64,000 nucleotides of DNA from JAGRCP01 sp942490705 (GTDB lineage Bacteria > Chloroflexota > Anaerolineae > Caldilineales > Caldilineaceae): NCBI GenBank assembly GCA_942490705.1, contig CALNXY010000013.1:310001-374000 (forward strand). The letters are read 5' to 3'. A program made the translations under genes and the position numbers. Below are positions 45,715 to 54,929 of this stretch, one piece after another. Below the pieces are notes generated by a model that was given only the letters and a program-made list of their open reading frames with translations, searched no databases and had not been told where the DNA came from. Numbering within the stretch: the first letter of the stretch is position 1; each line of letters begins with the position of its first letter.

Positions 45715-47016
45715 CTATCCGTATACGCGCAGTCGCTCGGCCGGGTCGGTAGTGGAGGGATACCGGGCTGCTTGCCCGTGCTGAATGATTGCAGCCGCAT
45801 ATGCAAAGAGCACCCACGACATAAATGTTAACCGATTGGCCCAGATTACGGTATCGACGAGCCCATGAATGCTAAGGGCTACCAGCCCGCCCAGTGCGCC
45901 AGCGGCAAGCCAATTGCCCTGGCGCGCCTGCCCGCCGGAGAGGGTGCCCAGCCCGAGCAAGATCGCCAGGAAGGCGACGAGCCCCATGAGGCCCAAGTCG
46001 ACGCCAATCTGCAGGAAGACGTTATGGGCGTGGGGATAATCTACTGTCGTGACCCGCAAGGGGTAGAGCAATGGCAGGGTCTGCGCAAATGCGCCCACGC
46101 CGATGCCCGTAAAGGGGAAGTCGCGGATCGCGGCAACGCTGTTTTGCCAAATGTCTAGCCGGCCCGGCCAGCCGCCCAGCGTGCCGCCGGCGCTCAAGAC
46201 ATCGCTTTGTACCTCAGCCGGCACGGTACGCCACAGCAAGAGGAGCCCCGCCAAACCTGCCGCGATCACGCTCATGCCCAAGCGTGGTCGACGCACTGTC
46301 AGAAGGGTCAAGACGCCGCCGGCGGTTGCGACGTACGCGCCGCGGCTTTGGGTCAGGATGAGCACGGCGCCAATGGCAAAGAGCAGTGCGAACAGGAATG
46401 CCTGCAGAACAAGCGCATGCTTGCGTTGCTCTTGACGCAGGTTGCCCCAAAGTGAGAGCAGTACCGGGATGCAAAGGGCCAGCGCACCAGCCAAGATGTT
46501 GGCGTGAATCGTGTCGGGAGCCGCCTGGGAGAAACTCTCTAGCTGTGCATAGATCGAGCTCGAAAAGAGGCGGTTTTGGGCCTTCCATGCCGTGATAAAG
46601 GGCGCCAGCAGGGCGAGGAAGGCGCCGAATGCGACAAATATGTAGCCCAGTCGCGCAGGCGTCGCCTGGACTGGCGGCCAGTGAAAGAGCGCCACGCTCA
46701 GGGCAAGGCCAAAGAGCAAGTCACCCGCCACAGTCAGCGTGGACCCGCCGGTGGGCAAGATCCACAGGCTCGCGGCCAGGGTGAGCGCCATGAGCAGAAG
46801 CGGCAGGGTGATGGGGCTGGGAAAGTAAGCAAATCGTCCAAGTCCGCTGGTCGGCGCCCGGGCGCGTACGGCAGCGACATAGCGGAAGGGCCAGAAGAGA
46901 AAGAGCGCGACCAGAAGCAAGGCATAGCCGGCTGGCGTGCGACTGGCGTCAAGCAGGAGTAGCACGAGTCCGATGGCGCCCACCCAAAAGGGTTCTGCCC
47001 AACGCAAGGTCGGCAT
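45715..47016 (-). CDS. O-antigen ligase/polymerase (Wzy-like) membrane protein
   Basis: 433 residues from ATG 47016, chosen for the GAGGA five bases upstream; the frame stays open further upstream. About eleven transmembrane segments. The diagnostic WaaL/Wzy region is WPGRLDIWQNSVAAIRDFPFTGIGVGAF, followed by the loop DYPHAHNVFLQIGVDLGL. It polymerises or ligates lipid-linked repeat units on the outer side of the membrane. A second protein of this family is at 52412-53926. It is 8 bases downstream of the WecG-like gene; its stop abuts a methyltransferase remnant. Confidence 0.88.
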   Translation of the reverse strand: MPTLRWAEPFWVGAIGLVLLLLDASRTPAGYALLLVALFLFWPFRYVAAVRARAPTSGLGRFAYFPSPITLPLLLMALTLAASLWILPTGGSTLTVAGDLLFGLALSVALFHWPPVQATPARLGYIFVAFGAFLALLAPFITAWKAQNRLFSSSIYAQLESFSQAAPDTIHANILAGALALCIPVLLSLWGNLRQEQRKHALVLQAFLFALLFAIGAVLILTQSRGAYVATAGGVLTLLTVRRPRLGMSVIAAGLAGLLLLWRTVPAEVQSDVLSAGGTLGGWPGRLDIWQNSVAAIRDFPFTGIGVGAFAQTLPLLYPLRVTTVDYPHAHNVFLQIGVDLGLMGLVAFLAILLGLGTLSGGQARQGNWLAAGALGGLVALSIHGLVDTVIWANRLTFMSWVLFAYAAAIIQHGQAARYPSTTDPAERLRVYG

Positions 47017-47024
47017 GACAGTCC

Positions 47025-47850
47025 TCAACTGCGGCGACGTGCGTTGGCCAGCACGCGCCAGATGAAGATTGGGTTGCCGACGAGATAGCGTCGCCACAAA
47101 CGGCCCGGCTCGATGATCAGTCGCGACAGCCATTCAAAACCGTTGTCATTGAGCAGTGCCGGTCCACGCTGAAGTGAGCCGGAAATATAGTCGAAGACGG
47201 CGCCGCCGGTCAACCCGATCCGGACGTCTAGCTGATCCCAGTTTTCGGCCAGCCAATACTCTTGCAGGGGCATGCCCAGCCCTACCACAAAAATGTCGGG
47301 GCGGGCTGCGTTGATGGCTGCGATCACGGCCTCGTTTTCGGCACTGCCTGGCGCGCGATCAAAGTAGCCGTGCTGTACGCCCGCAATGCGCAGATCAGGA
47401 AAAGCGCGCCTGCAACCTTTGCGCGGCTTGATTTGCCACGCCGGGCCGCGCCCCCAAGAAATAGAGGGAGTGGCCTGCGGCTGCAGCGAATTCACCCAAC
47501 TGCCACATCCAGTCGGCATAGGTGATGCGTTCGGGGATCGACTGCCCCGTCAGGCGCGCGCCGAGGATGATGCCGGCGCCGTCGCAGAAGACCAGATCGC
47601 TCTCGTTGAGAATCGTACGCAGCTTGGGATCCTCATAAGCAAGGTTGAGGCAATAAACGTTCACGTTGGGAATCAGCAGATGATCGTTGCGTTCGATAGC
47701 GCGACCAATGATCTGATGGAGTTCGTCTACCGTCACGGGATCAATCTCTACCCCAAGCAAGGAGACGCGTGGTTGCGTCACGGCCTTGACGCGGTCGGAG
47801 TTAGCTTGGGTCATGGTTGCGGGCCTCTCAGAGCTACGCTTCATAGCCAT
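47025..47850 (-). pseudogene. WecG/TagA/CpsF family glycosyltransferase, frameshifted
   Basis: Two frames together make one complete protein of about 275 residues. The first (47850 to 47395) runs from SLLGVEIDPVTVDEL through NVNVYCLNLAYED, DGAGIILGARL and SLYFLGARPGVANQAAQRL. The second continues FPDLRIAGVQHGYFDR, VGLGMPLQEYWLAEN, LTGGAVFDYISGSL to stop 47025. The break is in a run of four A on the plus strand (47400-47403), where three would keep the frame. It would add an N-acetylmannosaminuronic-acid- or ManNAc-like residue to a lipid-linked sugar. ATG 47814 is an alternative start. A homopolymer error in sequencing is a real alternative to inactivation. Confidence 0.85.
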
Positions 47851-48823
47851 AGCGCGGCATTAATGGCCAGTCTATGCTGGTGGTCACCTGGCGGGCAGCT
47901 CTGCTGAGTTGCCTCTCCCAGCGCGTATCTAACTGAATCGTGGTCTCTCCTTGATCAAAGCGTACTGGATTGCCGCAAACGCTGTGGGAAGGCTGCAGGC
48001 GCACCGTTTGAGGATCGAGGAAGGCGGCGCGCTGCTCGCCCTCGCCCACATAGTCGAGCAGGGCTTGAATCGTGGCCTGCGGTTGGGTGGCGAAATCCTC
48101 GTACCGTAACTGATAATAGCGTTCACTTCCCTGCCAGAGGCGCTCAATTGCATAATTCCAGCTGAGCCAGAGAGCGGCCGTCTTGCTTGGCGACATGGTG
48201 CCCAGCGACTGACCCGTACCCGGGTCGAACTTGTCACGTTGCCAGGAGTAGGCGACCGCACGCGGATCGCGCACGAGATGCAATACGTAAACGTCGATCG
48301 CGTCGATCGAATCCAGCACGAAGCCGTAGGAGGGAAACTTGGAAGAATCGACGATTACCCGACTATTGGTGACGTCGGCCACGGCCTGATAGAGCGCGCT
48401 CAGCGCATCCATCGTCGGCCCTAGCGCTTCCCGAATCCACGCCCGCCCATCCGTCCGCATGAGGCGCGGCAGGTGGCGCGTGCGGTAGCCTCGATCCTTC
48501 AGGCTGGTGAGGTCGGCATCAGCCAATCCTTCGGGACCCCCGAGCGCCTGCTCCAGCACTTGAGACCAGATTTCGCAATCGACCAGCGGCATGCCGCAGC
48601 CGCAAACGCGATCGTAGACGGGCCCTGAATCCCAAAGGCGATGGAGTTCACCTACCGAAAAGATGCCATCGGTCTGTCCCAAGATGCTGTCGATAATGGT
48701 GCTGCCACTGCGCCCGAGCCCGGCGATGTAGAGGACTTTGAGGCGCGACGTGTCTGTCGGCGTCGTAACCGCGCTGGCACTGCTCTGGGATGTGTCGAAA
48801 TGCTCCATGTTCTGCTTATCCAT
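47834..48823 (-). CDS. Sulfotransferase family protein
   Basis: 329 residues. The PAPS-binding 5'-phosphosulfate loop is GLGRSGSTIID (35-45) and the 3'-phosphate element VRDPRAVAYSW (about 184-194). It would transfer sulfate from PAPS to a carbohydrate hydroxyl or amine, here probably the exopolysaccharide. The two short Cys segments CGCGMPLVDC (about 73-82) are typical of this bacterial subgroup. It overlaps the upstream glycosyltransferase gene by 8 bases and the WecG-like gene by up to 17, so it is firmly within the operon. Confidence 0.9.
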   Translation of the reverse strand: MDKQNMEHFDTSQSSASAVTTPTDTSRLKVLYIAGLGRSGSTIIDSILGQTDGIFSVGELHRLWDSGPVYDRVCGCGMPLVDCEIWSQVLEQALGGPEGLADADLTSLKDRGYRTRHLPRLMRTDGRAWIREALGPTMDALSALYQAVADVTNSRVIVDSSKFPSYGFVLDSIDAIDVYVLHLVRDPRAVAYSWQRDKFDPGTGQSLGTMSPSKTAALWLSWNYAIERLWQGSERYYQLRYEDFATQPQATIQALLDYVGEGEQRAAFLDPQTVRLQPSHSVCGNPVRFDQGETTIQLDTRWERQLSRAARQVTTSIDWPLMPRYGYEA

Positions 48824-50003
48824 TTGCTTGGGGTGGCGTCGTGGCGGCCGTCAGCCCGCCGGATGCAGCCACAGCCTCGTAGAGTGCTTGGGTGCTGCGC
48901 GCAATGTGTGGCCAGCTATAGCGTTGGAATGTCGTGCGCAGTTCGCGCGCCAGCTCCACACGCTTCTGCTCGGGCCACTGTAGAAGGGCGCTGAGCGCGC
49001 TAGCCGCTGCTTGAGCATCATCATAATCGACGAAGAGGGGCGAGCAGGTCGGGGTCGCGAAGATCGAGCGATAGGCTGGCAGCGGCTGCATAACCGGCAA
49101 CGCGCCTGCAATGGCGGCTTCTAACGCCGCGATGCCGAAGGCCTCGTATTCTGATGAGGCAAGGCAGAGCGTAGCCTGGCCTAAATAGCCGTATAGCGTT
49201 GTCTCATCCACTCGTCCCACAAATTCCGTTTGCGTTACGATGCCTAGCTCCCGCGCCATCTCCCTTAAGCGCTCGCCCTCGCCATGATCCGCGCCAATAA
49301 TTGCCAGCCGGACAGTCGGATGTTGAAGCGTGAGCGCGGCGAAGGCGTGCAGCATCCGGTCGTAGCGCTTACGCGGGGCCAGCGAACCGACGGCCACAAG
49401 CAGGTCCGAGTCACGGCCTGACAAAGGTAGGGCGTTCAGCTCGCGCCACGGGACGCCATTAGGAATCAGGTGCAACTTGTCGGGGGGCGTGATGCGCGCC
49501 AACAGGTCGTAGTCCGGCCGGCTCACGCAGATCACCGCATCGACCGCACGCAGGTTCCAGCGCATGACGCTCTGGAAGTAGGTCTGCTTGGCCCGCTGGG
49601 CGAACGCCGTGTGGAAGAAGAGCCCGTGGGAGGTCAGCACCAGCGGCTTGCGATGGAGGCGCTTGGTGGAGGCGAAATAATTAAGAAAGAAGTCCGTGCT
49701 GTGCAGGTGGATGACGTCAAAGTCGGCCGCATGCCCCAACGCATCAAGCGCAACGGGGTAGCGCGAAGAGCCCGTATAGGAAATGCGGCGTACGTCGAGA
49801 CCGTCGAACTCTTCGCGTGCGGGTAGGCGCTGGGGGGGCGTGCGTTTATTCGCCTGGCCGTCAGCGCCGAAGAGGCGATTGAGTGTGAGGACGCCCACTT
49901 CGTTGCCCGCCGCCAGCTGCTCTTGGGCCAGTTGCTGTACCACACGCTCGATGCCGCCCGTGGCGGGTAAGAATTGGCGCGTCACGTGCAGAATGCGCAT
50001 CAT
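48816..50003 (-). CDS. GT4 family glycosyltransferase
   Basis: 395 residues, GT-B fold. Acceptor-side FLPATGGIERVVQQLAQEQ, donor-side LVAVGSLAPRKRYDRML and the E-x7-E element SSEYEAFGIAALEAAIAGALPV. It adds one sugar in repeat-unit assembly at the inner membrane face. It overlaps the upstream GT4 stop by ATGA (50000-50003) and the downstream sulfotransferase by 8 bases. Confidence 0.9.
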   Translation of the reverse strand: MMRILHVTRQFLPATGGIERVVQQLAQEQLAAGNEVGVLTLNRLFGADGQANKRTPPQRLPAREEFDGLDVRRISYTGSSRYPVALDALGHAADFDVIHLHSTDFFLNYFASTKRLHRKPLVLTSHGLFFHTAFAQRAKQTYFQSVMRWNLRAVDAVICVSRPDYDLLARITPPDKLHLIPNGVPWRELNALPLSGRDSDLLVAVGSLAPRKRYDRMLHAFAALTLQHPTVRLAIIGADHGEGERLREMARELGIVTQTEFVGRVDETTLYGYLGQATLCLASSEYEAFGIAALEAAIAGALPVMQPLPAYRSIFATPTCSPLFVDYDDAQAAASALSALLQWPEQKRVELARELRTTFQRYSWPHIARSTQALYEAVAASGGLTAATTPPQANG

Positions 50004-51172
50004 GAGGCCAGGACCTCGTCAAAGAGTGAACTCATCTGTTCTACATGGCTTGCAGCGCTGAAGCAAGTCTCGGCCCTCGCCAACCCGCGGGCGCCCATCT
50101 CGCCCCAACATCTGCGCTCGGCGAACGCCTCTTGCAGCGTATTCGCCAGCGCTTCGGCATCATTCGGTGCATAGAGGTACCCTGTTTCGCCGGCACGGAC
50201 AATCTCGGGGATGCCGCCCCAGCTTGGCGCCACGACCACTTTTTGCGCCGCCATCGCCTCCACCAGCACCCGGCCAAAGGGCTCGGGCGCGCGCGTAGCG
50301 TGGACATAGAGATCGCTGTCGCGCATGATCGCAGGGATATCACGCCGGAAGCCGGTGAACGTGACCCGGTCGCCAATGTCCAGTTCCCTTATCAGCGCTT
50401 GAAGCTGCGCGAAATAGGCTTCATTCTCGCGGTCGTCCGCCCAGGGAGGTGCGACAGTGCCGCCCACGATGGCCAGATGAAGGCCGCGGTTGTATGGTAG
50501 GCGGGCAAAGGCCCGGAGCAGCAGGTCGTGCCCTTTCCACGGGATGACCTGGCCGATAGTGGTAAGGAGCACGCTTGCGTCATCGAGCCCCAGTTCCTGG
50601 CGGAACGCGCCATGTGTCTCTTGCGTGGCGAAGCGTTTGATCTCTACGCCGTTATAGATCTGCCGTACGTTGGCCTGATCCACCAGCCCCAAAGCCTCCT
50701 CGACCGCATGGGAAATAGCGACGACGCGTTCCGGCAGCAGCGTGGCGCGCTGCACCAGGCGCCGCTTGAGCGTTGACTCGGGAATGTCGCGCAGGTGCCA
50801 GATCGTTGGTATCTGTGCCCAACGCGCGGCAAGCGTAAAGGGCAGGCCGATACGATAGGAGTTGATGTGAATGAGGCGCGGTTGCGTTCTCTGCAGCAAC
50901 GTGCGAATGCCGGGCAGTTCCGTGAGCGAGCGGGCGCCGTTGCGTGCTGCCAGGCCAAGCTGTCGTTCGATCATCAGCGGATGAACATCAAAGTCTATCG
51001 TTTCGATTCCCATCTCCTCGACCCGACGCGTGAGTTCCCCCGCTTGCGGTGCGACCACAACGGGCTCATAGCGCGTGCGATCCAGTCCGTTGAGAAGGAC
51101 CAGAAGACTCATTTCGGCGCCGCCAATATCAGCGCACGGACTCACAAACAGGATGGGCTGCGAAAGCGTCAT
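50000..51172 (-). CDS. GT4 family glycosyltransferase
   Basis: 390 residues. N-terminal SPCADIGGAEMSLLVLLNGL, nucleotide-sugar site segments TTIGQVIPWKGHDLLLRAF and the E-x7-E motif EPFGRVLVEAMAAQKVVVAPSWGG (given in part). Second of three consecutive GT4 genes; starts one base after the upstream stop and overlaps the next gene by four bases. Sugar specificity unknown. Confidence 0.9.
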   Translation of the reverse strand: MTLSQPILFVSPCADIGGAEMSLLVLLNGLDRTRYEPVVVAPQAGELTRRVEEMGIETIDFDVHPLMIERQLGLAARNGARSLTELPGIRTLLQRTQPRLIHINSYRIGLPFTLAARWAQIPTIWHLRDIPESTLKRRLVQRATLLPERVVAISHAVEEALGLVDQANVRQIYNGVEIKRFATQETHGAFRQELGLDDASVLLTTIGQVIPWKGHDLLLRAFARLPYNRGLHLAIVGGTVAPPWADDRENEAYFAQLQALIRELDIGDRVTFTGFRRDIPAIMRDSDLYVHATRAPEPFGRVLVEAMAAQKVVVAPSWGGIPEIVRAGETGYLYAPNDAEALANTLQEAFAERRCWGEMGARGLARAETCFSAASHVEQMSSLFDEVLAS

Positions 51173-51173
51173 G

Positions 51174-52415
51174 TCAGGCGTTGTTGTTTAGGGACTTGAT
51201 AAGGGCGTCTCGGAACCGCAGCGCTGCGGTTGAGCAGCTAAACTCGGCTACTGCGCGCACGCGGCCTTGCTTACCTAATTTGGCAGCATCAGCCGGGTTC
51301 TGAAGGAGCATCAGTATCGCTTGGGCAACGGCGTCCGGCGCCTCTGGCGGAACGAGCAGACCGTTGAAGCCATTGATTACGGCGTCGCGAACGCCGCCAA
51401 CGTCGGCCGCAATCACGGGTAATTCCAGCAGATTCGCTTCCAGATAGACTAGTCCAAAGGCTTCGGATGAGCCGCTGTTGAGCTGTCGCGGCGTGAGGGC
51501 GAACACAGATGCATCTTGATAGACATTGGGCATTTGCGCCAGCGTTTGTGAACCGAGAAAGATGACACGCTCTTGGAGCTTGAGTCGCTCGACTTGTGCT
51601 TCCAGCGCTGGTCGAGCCGGACCGTCGCCTGCGATAACGTAATGGACGGATGGATCTGCTTTCAGCACAGCCGGCATGGCGTCAATGAGGACGTCAATGC
51701 CCTTAGATGGCACCAGGCGCGCTACAGTGAGCACAAGGGGCTCGTGGTGCAGACCAAGTTGCCGGCGAAATGTCCCATGTGGCGCCGTCGGCGTGAAGTG
51801 CTCCGGGTTAATACAGGGATGGACGATCGTCAGGTTGGCGGGCGCAACGCCGGCGGCAATGGCAGCGTCGGCCGTGATTCGTGAGTTGGGAAAGACCTGA
51901 TTCGCTTGCCGGAGCAGCCACTCATAGAATCGAGCGGAGCGCCGCTGGCGGGCTTCCAGTACGTCGGTGCCATGAAGGAAGACGCTGTACGGCGTTCCGT
52001 GGAAACGACGATTGATCCAGGCTGCAGTCATTAACCATAAACTACCGTGGTTGCATACCACAAAGTCAGTGGGTGCCGTCATTGACAGCTCTCTCACGTA
52101 TTGATGCGTCAGGAACTTCATGCGTTTCGGATGGTGTGGCCGGCCGGCTACGGGAGAAATACGACGGATCGGAAAGGCCTGTTGACGATCAAATTCGACC
52201 CAGCCCGGCGTCTTCAGGGCAATCGCCGCTATATCGACCCGGGCGGATCTCACATTGCTCATGAGGGCGTACATAAACTGCGAAATCCCCCCCAGCATTG
52301 GCGGGAAATCGCCTGCGATGAAGGTCACCTGCAGCGAGTCCGTCTCAGTTTGGGATGGCGCCGTTCCATGGGGAATTGCAGATGAGGATGTTTTGGACGC
52401 ATTTAGCATAATCAT
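51174..52415 (-). CDS. GT4 family glycosyltransferase
   Basis: 413 residues. N-terminal GDFPPMLGGISQFMYALM, donor-side VARLVPSKGIDVLIDAM and the E-x7-E element GSSEAFGLVYLEANLLELPV. First of the three GT4 genes. Its ATGA overlaps the stop of the Wzy-like gene (52412-52415), indicating translational coupling. Confidence 0.9.
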   Translation of the reverse strand: MIMLNASKTSSSAIPHGTAPSQTETDSLQVTFIAGDFPPMLGGISQFMYALMSNVRSARVDIAAIALKTPGWVEFDRQQAFPIRRISPVAGRPHHPKRMKFLTHQYVRELSMTAPTDFVVCNHGSLWLMTAAWINRRFHGTPYSVFLHGTDVLEARQRRSARFYEWLLRQANQVFPNSRITADAAIAAGVAPANLTIVHPCINPEHFTPTAPHGTFRRQLGLHHEPLVLTVARLVPSKGIDVLIDAMPAVLKADPSVHYVIAGDGPARPALEAQVERLKLQERVIFLGSQTLAQMPNVYQDASVFALTPRQLNSGSSEAFGLVYLEANLLELPVIAADVGGVRDAVINGFNGLLVPPEAPDAVAQAILMLLQNPADAAKLGKQGRVRAVAEFSCSTAALRFRDALIKSLNNNA

Positions 52416-53926
52416 GAATGACCAGCGGGTTGGGCATTGGATGGCATTGGGTCAGCCGGGGCGAGCGTGAAGCTGGCCGTCGGGTCGTACGACTTTGAGC
52501 GACGAATTCGCAACTCATTATCGTAGATTGAGAACATAAGGGCAACCAGGAACCAATACAGAATGGATAGATTCGCCCAATTCATTGATGCCGTGCCGAT
52601 TCCACTTACCTGAAACGCGACCATGGCTGCAAGCAAGGCTGTCACAAGGGATTTGTCGAAGCTGAGCAAGCGGGTCTTGTTTTCCAGCAGCGCACCGACC
52701 AGTAAATAGAGCAGTGTAATCAACGCATAGATGGCCGTAACAAGTAAGCCGCGGCTATAAGCCATAGAAATGAGCAGATTGTGGCTAGAGAACGAAGCCA
52801 GTTCCTCCGGGTTGAATCCGACCGCATCTGCAGAAATTGTGGTTGTCCCCGTGCCCAAGAGAGGGTGCTGCATAATTTCGCCTACTGCGTACTCCCAAAT
52901 CATCAAACGCCAGCGGAATTCTCCAATCGACCCTGGATCTGAGATGGACTGAAGCCGTTCTGCTAAAATAGGTGCTCGATAGTAAAGGATGAGAAATGCC
53001 AAAATGCCCAATGCCAGTAACGCAACGCCGCGGCGCAGATTGCGGCGGCTAATTAACGTCTCCCGCAGTGAGAAGAGGACCAGGACGGCGAGTCCTGCCA
53101 GCGTCGCCACCCATGCGCTCCGTGAGAAGGTGGCCGCAATGCCACCTGCCTGTAGGCCAACTGCTGCCAGCCAAAAGAGTCTGGCGCGACGACTTTGGGC
53201 CGTCGCAAAAATGCTCCACGTCAAGAAGATGGTTATGGAGAGAAAGACACCAAAGGCGTTGGGGTGTTGAAACGTCCCGTATGCTCGAAACATGGATGAA
53301 CGAGGATCGCGACTGGGTAGCGTGACACCGGGCAGAATGTCTCCTTGAGTCACCGTCTGTAATATGCCGTAGAGGCCGATTAGCGACGCAGCAATGGCCA
53401 GGGCCTTTAGGCTAATTTCAATTCTGGACAGATTGCTGAAGAGAATGCTGAAGGCGAAGTACGCAAGTGGGCCAATCAGGACCAACCGATAGAGAATCCA
53501 TACATCTGCAACCCCGCCCGAGAGTGCTGACCCGGCAGCGACTGAAACAAGGCTGACGAACGCATAACCGGCGACAAGTCCGCCCAGACGGATCTTGGGC
53601 ACCTGTCGTGGTCGCCGCCAAAGTTGGTCGATGGCTAAGAACAAAAGGATGAGTAACCCTATGTTTTGTGGTGAAAGCTCAGCCCCTAGTGGACCTTCAA
53701 CACTAATTGGCAGCGCAAGCAATGCGATGAAGACTGCGATAATCAACTTCGTCGGCAGACTCGGCAAAATGAGGAGGGCGCTCAAGAGTAAGAGAAGCGC
53801 AGCAATGCCCAACCCAGGCGCGACCAGCGCCACAACGGCCAACGACAGCCCGGCTGCAATGAGCAACAACCAGGTTCGATAGGCAGGGTAAGCGTGCGAT
53901 GTCTGTTCCAAATTTAGATCACTCAT
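52412..53926 (-). CDS. O-antigen ligase/polymerase (Wzy-like) membrane protein
   Basis: 504 residues from ATG 53926 (MSDLNLEQ), which overlaps the stop of the TPR gene by 8 bases; the frame extends upstream inside that gene and is not used. About twelve transmembrane segments. Family region: FRWRLMIWEYAVGEIMQHPLLGTG (given in part), followed by a loop with SSHNLLISMAYSRG. Second Wzy/WaaL-type protein of the locus, so one may polymerise and the other attach chains to an acceptor. Confidence 0.86.
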   Translation of the reverse strand: MSDLNLEQTSHAYPAYRTWLLLIAAGLSLAVVALVAPGLGIAALLLLLSALLILPSLPTKLIIAVFIALLALPISVEGPLGAELSPQNIGLLILLFLAIDQLWRRPRQVPKIRLGGLVAGYAFVSLVSVAAGSALSGGVADVWILYRLVLIGPLAYFAFSILFSNLSRIEISLKALAIAASLIGLYGILQTVTQGDILPGVTLPSRDPRSSMFRAYGTFQHPNAFGVFLSITIFLTWSIFATAQSRRARLFWLAAVGLQAGGIAATFSRSAWVATLAGLAVLVLFSLRETLISRRNLRRGVALLALGILAFLILYYRAPILAERLQSISDPGSIGEFRWRLMIWEYAVGEIMQHPLLGTGTTTISADAVGFNPEELASFSSHNLLISMAYSRGLLVTAIYALITLLYLLVGALLENKTRLLSFDKSLVTALLAAMVAFQVSGIGTASMNWANLSILYWFLVALMFSIYDNELRIRRSKSYDPTASFTLAPADPMPSNAQPAGHS

Positions 53927-54929
53927 CAATCTTGCCCAAACGCTCTTCCACAGCCTTCCATCCGGGATTGAGTTCCAATGCCTTGTCGTAAAGCGAGCGT
54001 GCGGTTGTAGGGTCGCCCTCGGCAAGATAGATGTCACCCGAGAGCAGATAGCCCCATGGATTGCTGGGATTGGCCCCAATGCCCTGATCGAGATAGTGTC
54101 GTGCCAACTCTACATCGCCACAGCATTCGTAGTGCGCCATGCCCAAACGATAGTGGGGCCAGTCGAAGGAAGGTTCCCGGGCAATGGCTCGCTCCAGCAG
54201 CGGTATAGCGGCCGCATACTGTTTCTCACGAAGATAGATCGATGCCAGCTTGTCCAGTGAGTGATTTTTGGTATAGGCAAAACTGAATTGATCTAGCAAC
54301 AGGGCTTGTTCATAGTCTTTTTGCGCGGCCGCATACTGCCGCTGGAGCCGCCTCACCTCGGCGCGTCCGAAATACAGGTCAGAGAGGCCAATTTCGGTCC
54401 GGTGGGGGGCCGAGATTCCGGCTGTGTAGGCTTGCTCTGCTTGGTCTAATTCCCGCTGATCTTGCAGGGATAATCCCTGGTAATACCATGCATCGCCCGA
54501 ATCAGCATCATATCGTACGGCGAATTCGAACCAGCGTCGTGCATCTTCTTCTTGTGCGAGATGGTTTGCACTGTGGCCGTAGGCGAGCAAGTCTGCTGCG
54601 GTAAGCGCTGCTTGCTCGAATGCAACCTGGGCTTTTTCATATTCGCCACTTCGGAGCGCAATCAAACCCAGCATGCGATGACGTCCAGCCGATGGGAGGC
54701 CGGCGTGTTCAACGGCGCGTTCCAGACGTGCTTGTGCATTGTCCAGCACAGCAGGCTCCACCGGTTGATCCAGATATTTGAGAAGTAGATTCGCTCCCCG
54801 GTTAGCGTCTATTGCACTGACCAACGACGCGCCGTTTGATACGATGCCCAATAGGAGGGCAAGCGCAATAAGCGTATAGGCGACAAAACCGCGCTGAATC
54901 GGTAGGATGATCGATTTATGTTTCATCAA
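53919..54929 (-). CDS. Membrane-anchored TPR protein
   Basis: 336 residues: basic N-terminus, one transmembrane helix (about 15-38), then tetratricopeptide-type repeats up to the C-terminus (for example ALRSGEYEKAQVAFEQAAL, YLREKQYAAAIPLLERAIAREP, YLAEGDPTTARSLYDKALELNP). TPRs mediate protein contacts; in polysaccharide operons such proteins are thought to support polymer assembly or export, but that role is an inference here. It overlaps the upstream sulfotransferase gene by 14 bases and the downstream Wzy-like gene by 8. Confidence 0.85.
   Translation of the reverse strand: MMKHKSIILPIQRGFVAYTLIALALLLGIVSNGASLVSAIDANRGANLLLKYLDQPVEPAVLDNAQARLERAVEHAGLPSAGRHRMLGLIALRSGEYEKAQVAFEQAALTAADLLAYGHSANHLAQEEDARRWFEFAVRYDADSGDAWYYQGLSLQDQRELDQAEQAYTAGISAPHRTEIGLSDLYFGRAEVRRLQRQYAAAQKDYEQALLLDQFSFAYTKNHSLDKLASIYLREKQYAAAIPLLERAIAREPSFDWPHYRLGMAHYECCGDVELARHYLDQGIGANPSNPWGYLLSGDIYLAEGDPTTARSLYDKALELNPGWKAVEERLGKIDE

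Noticed and set aside
45441..45752. 103-codon plus-strand frame
   Set aside because: It overlaps a promoter and a methyltransferase remnant on the other strand and the end of a real gene; no features.
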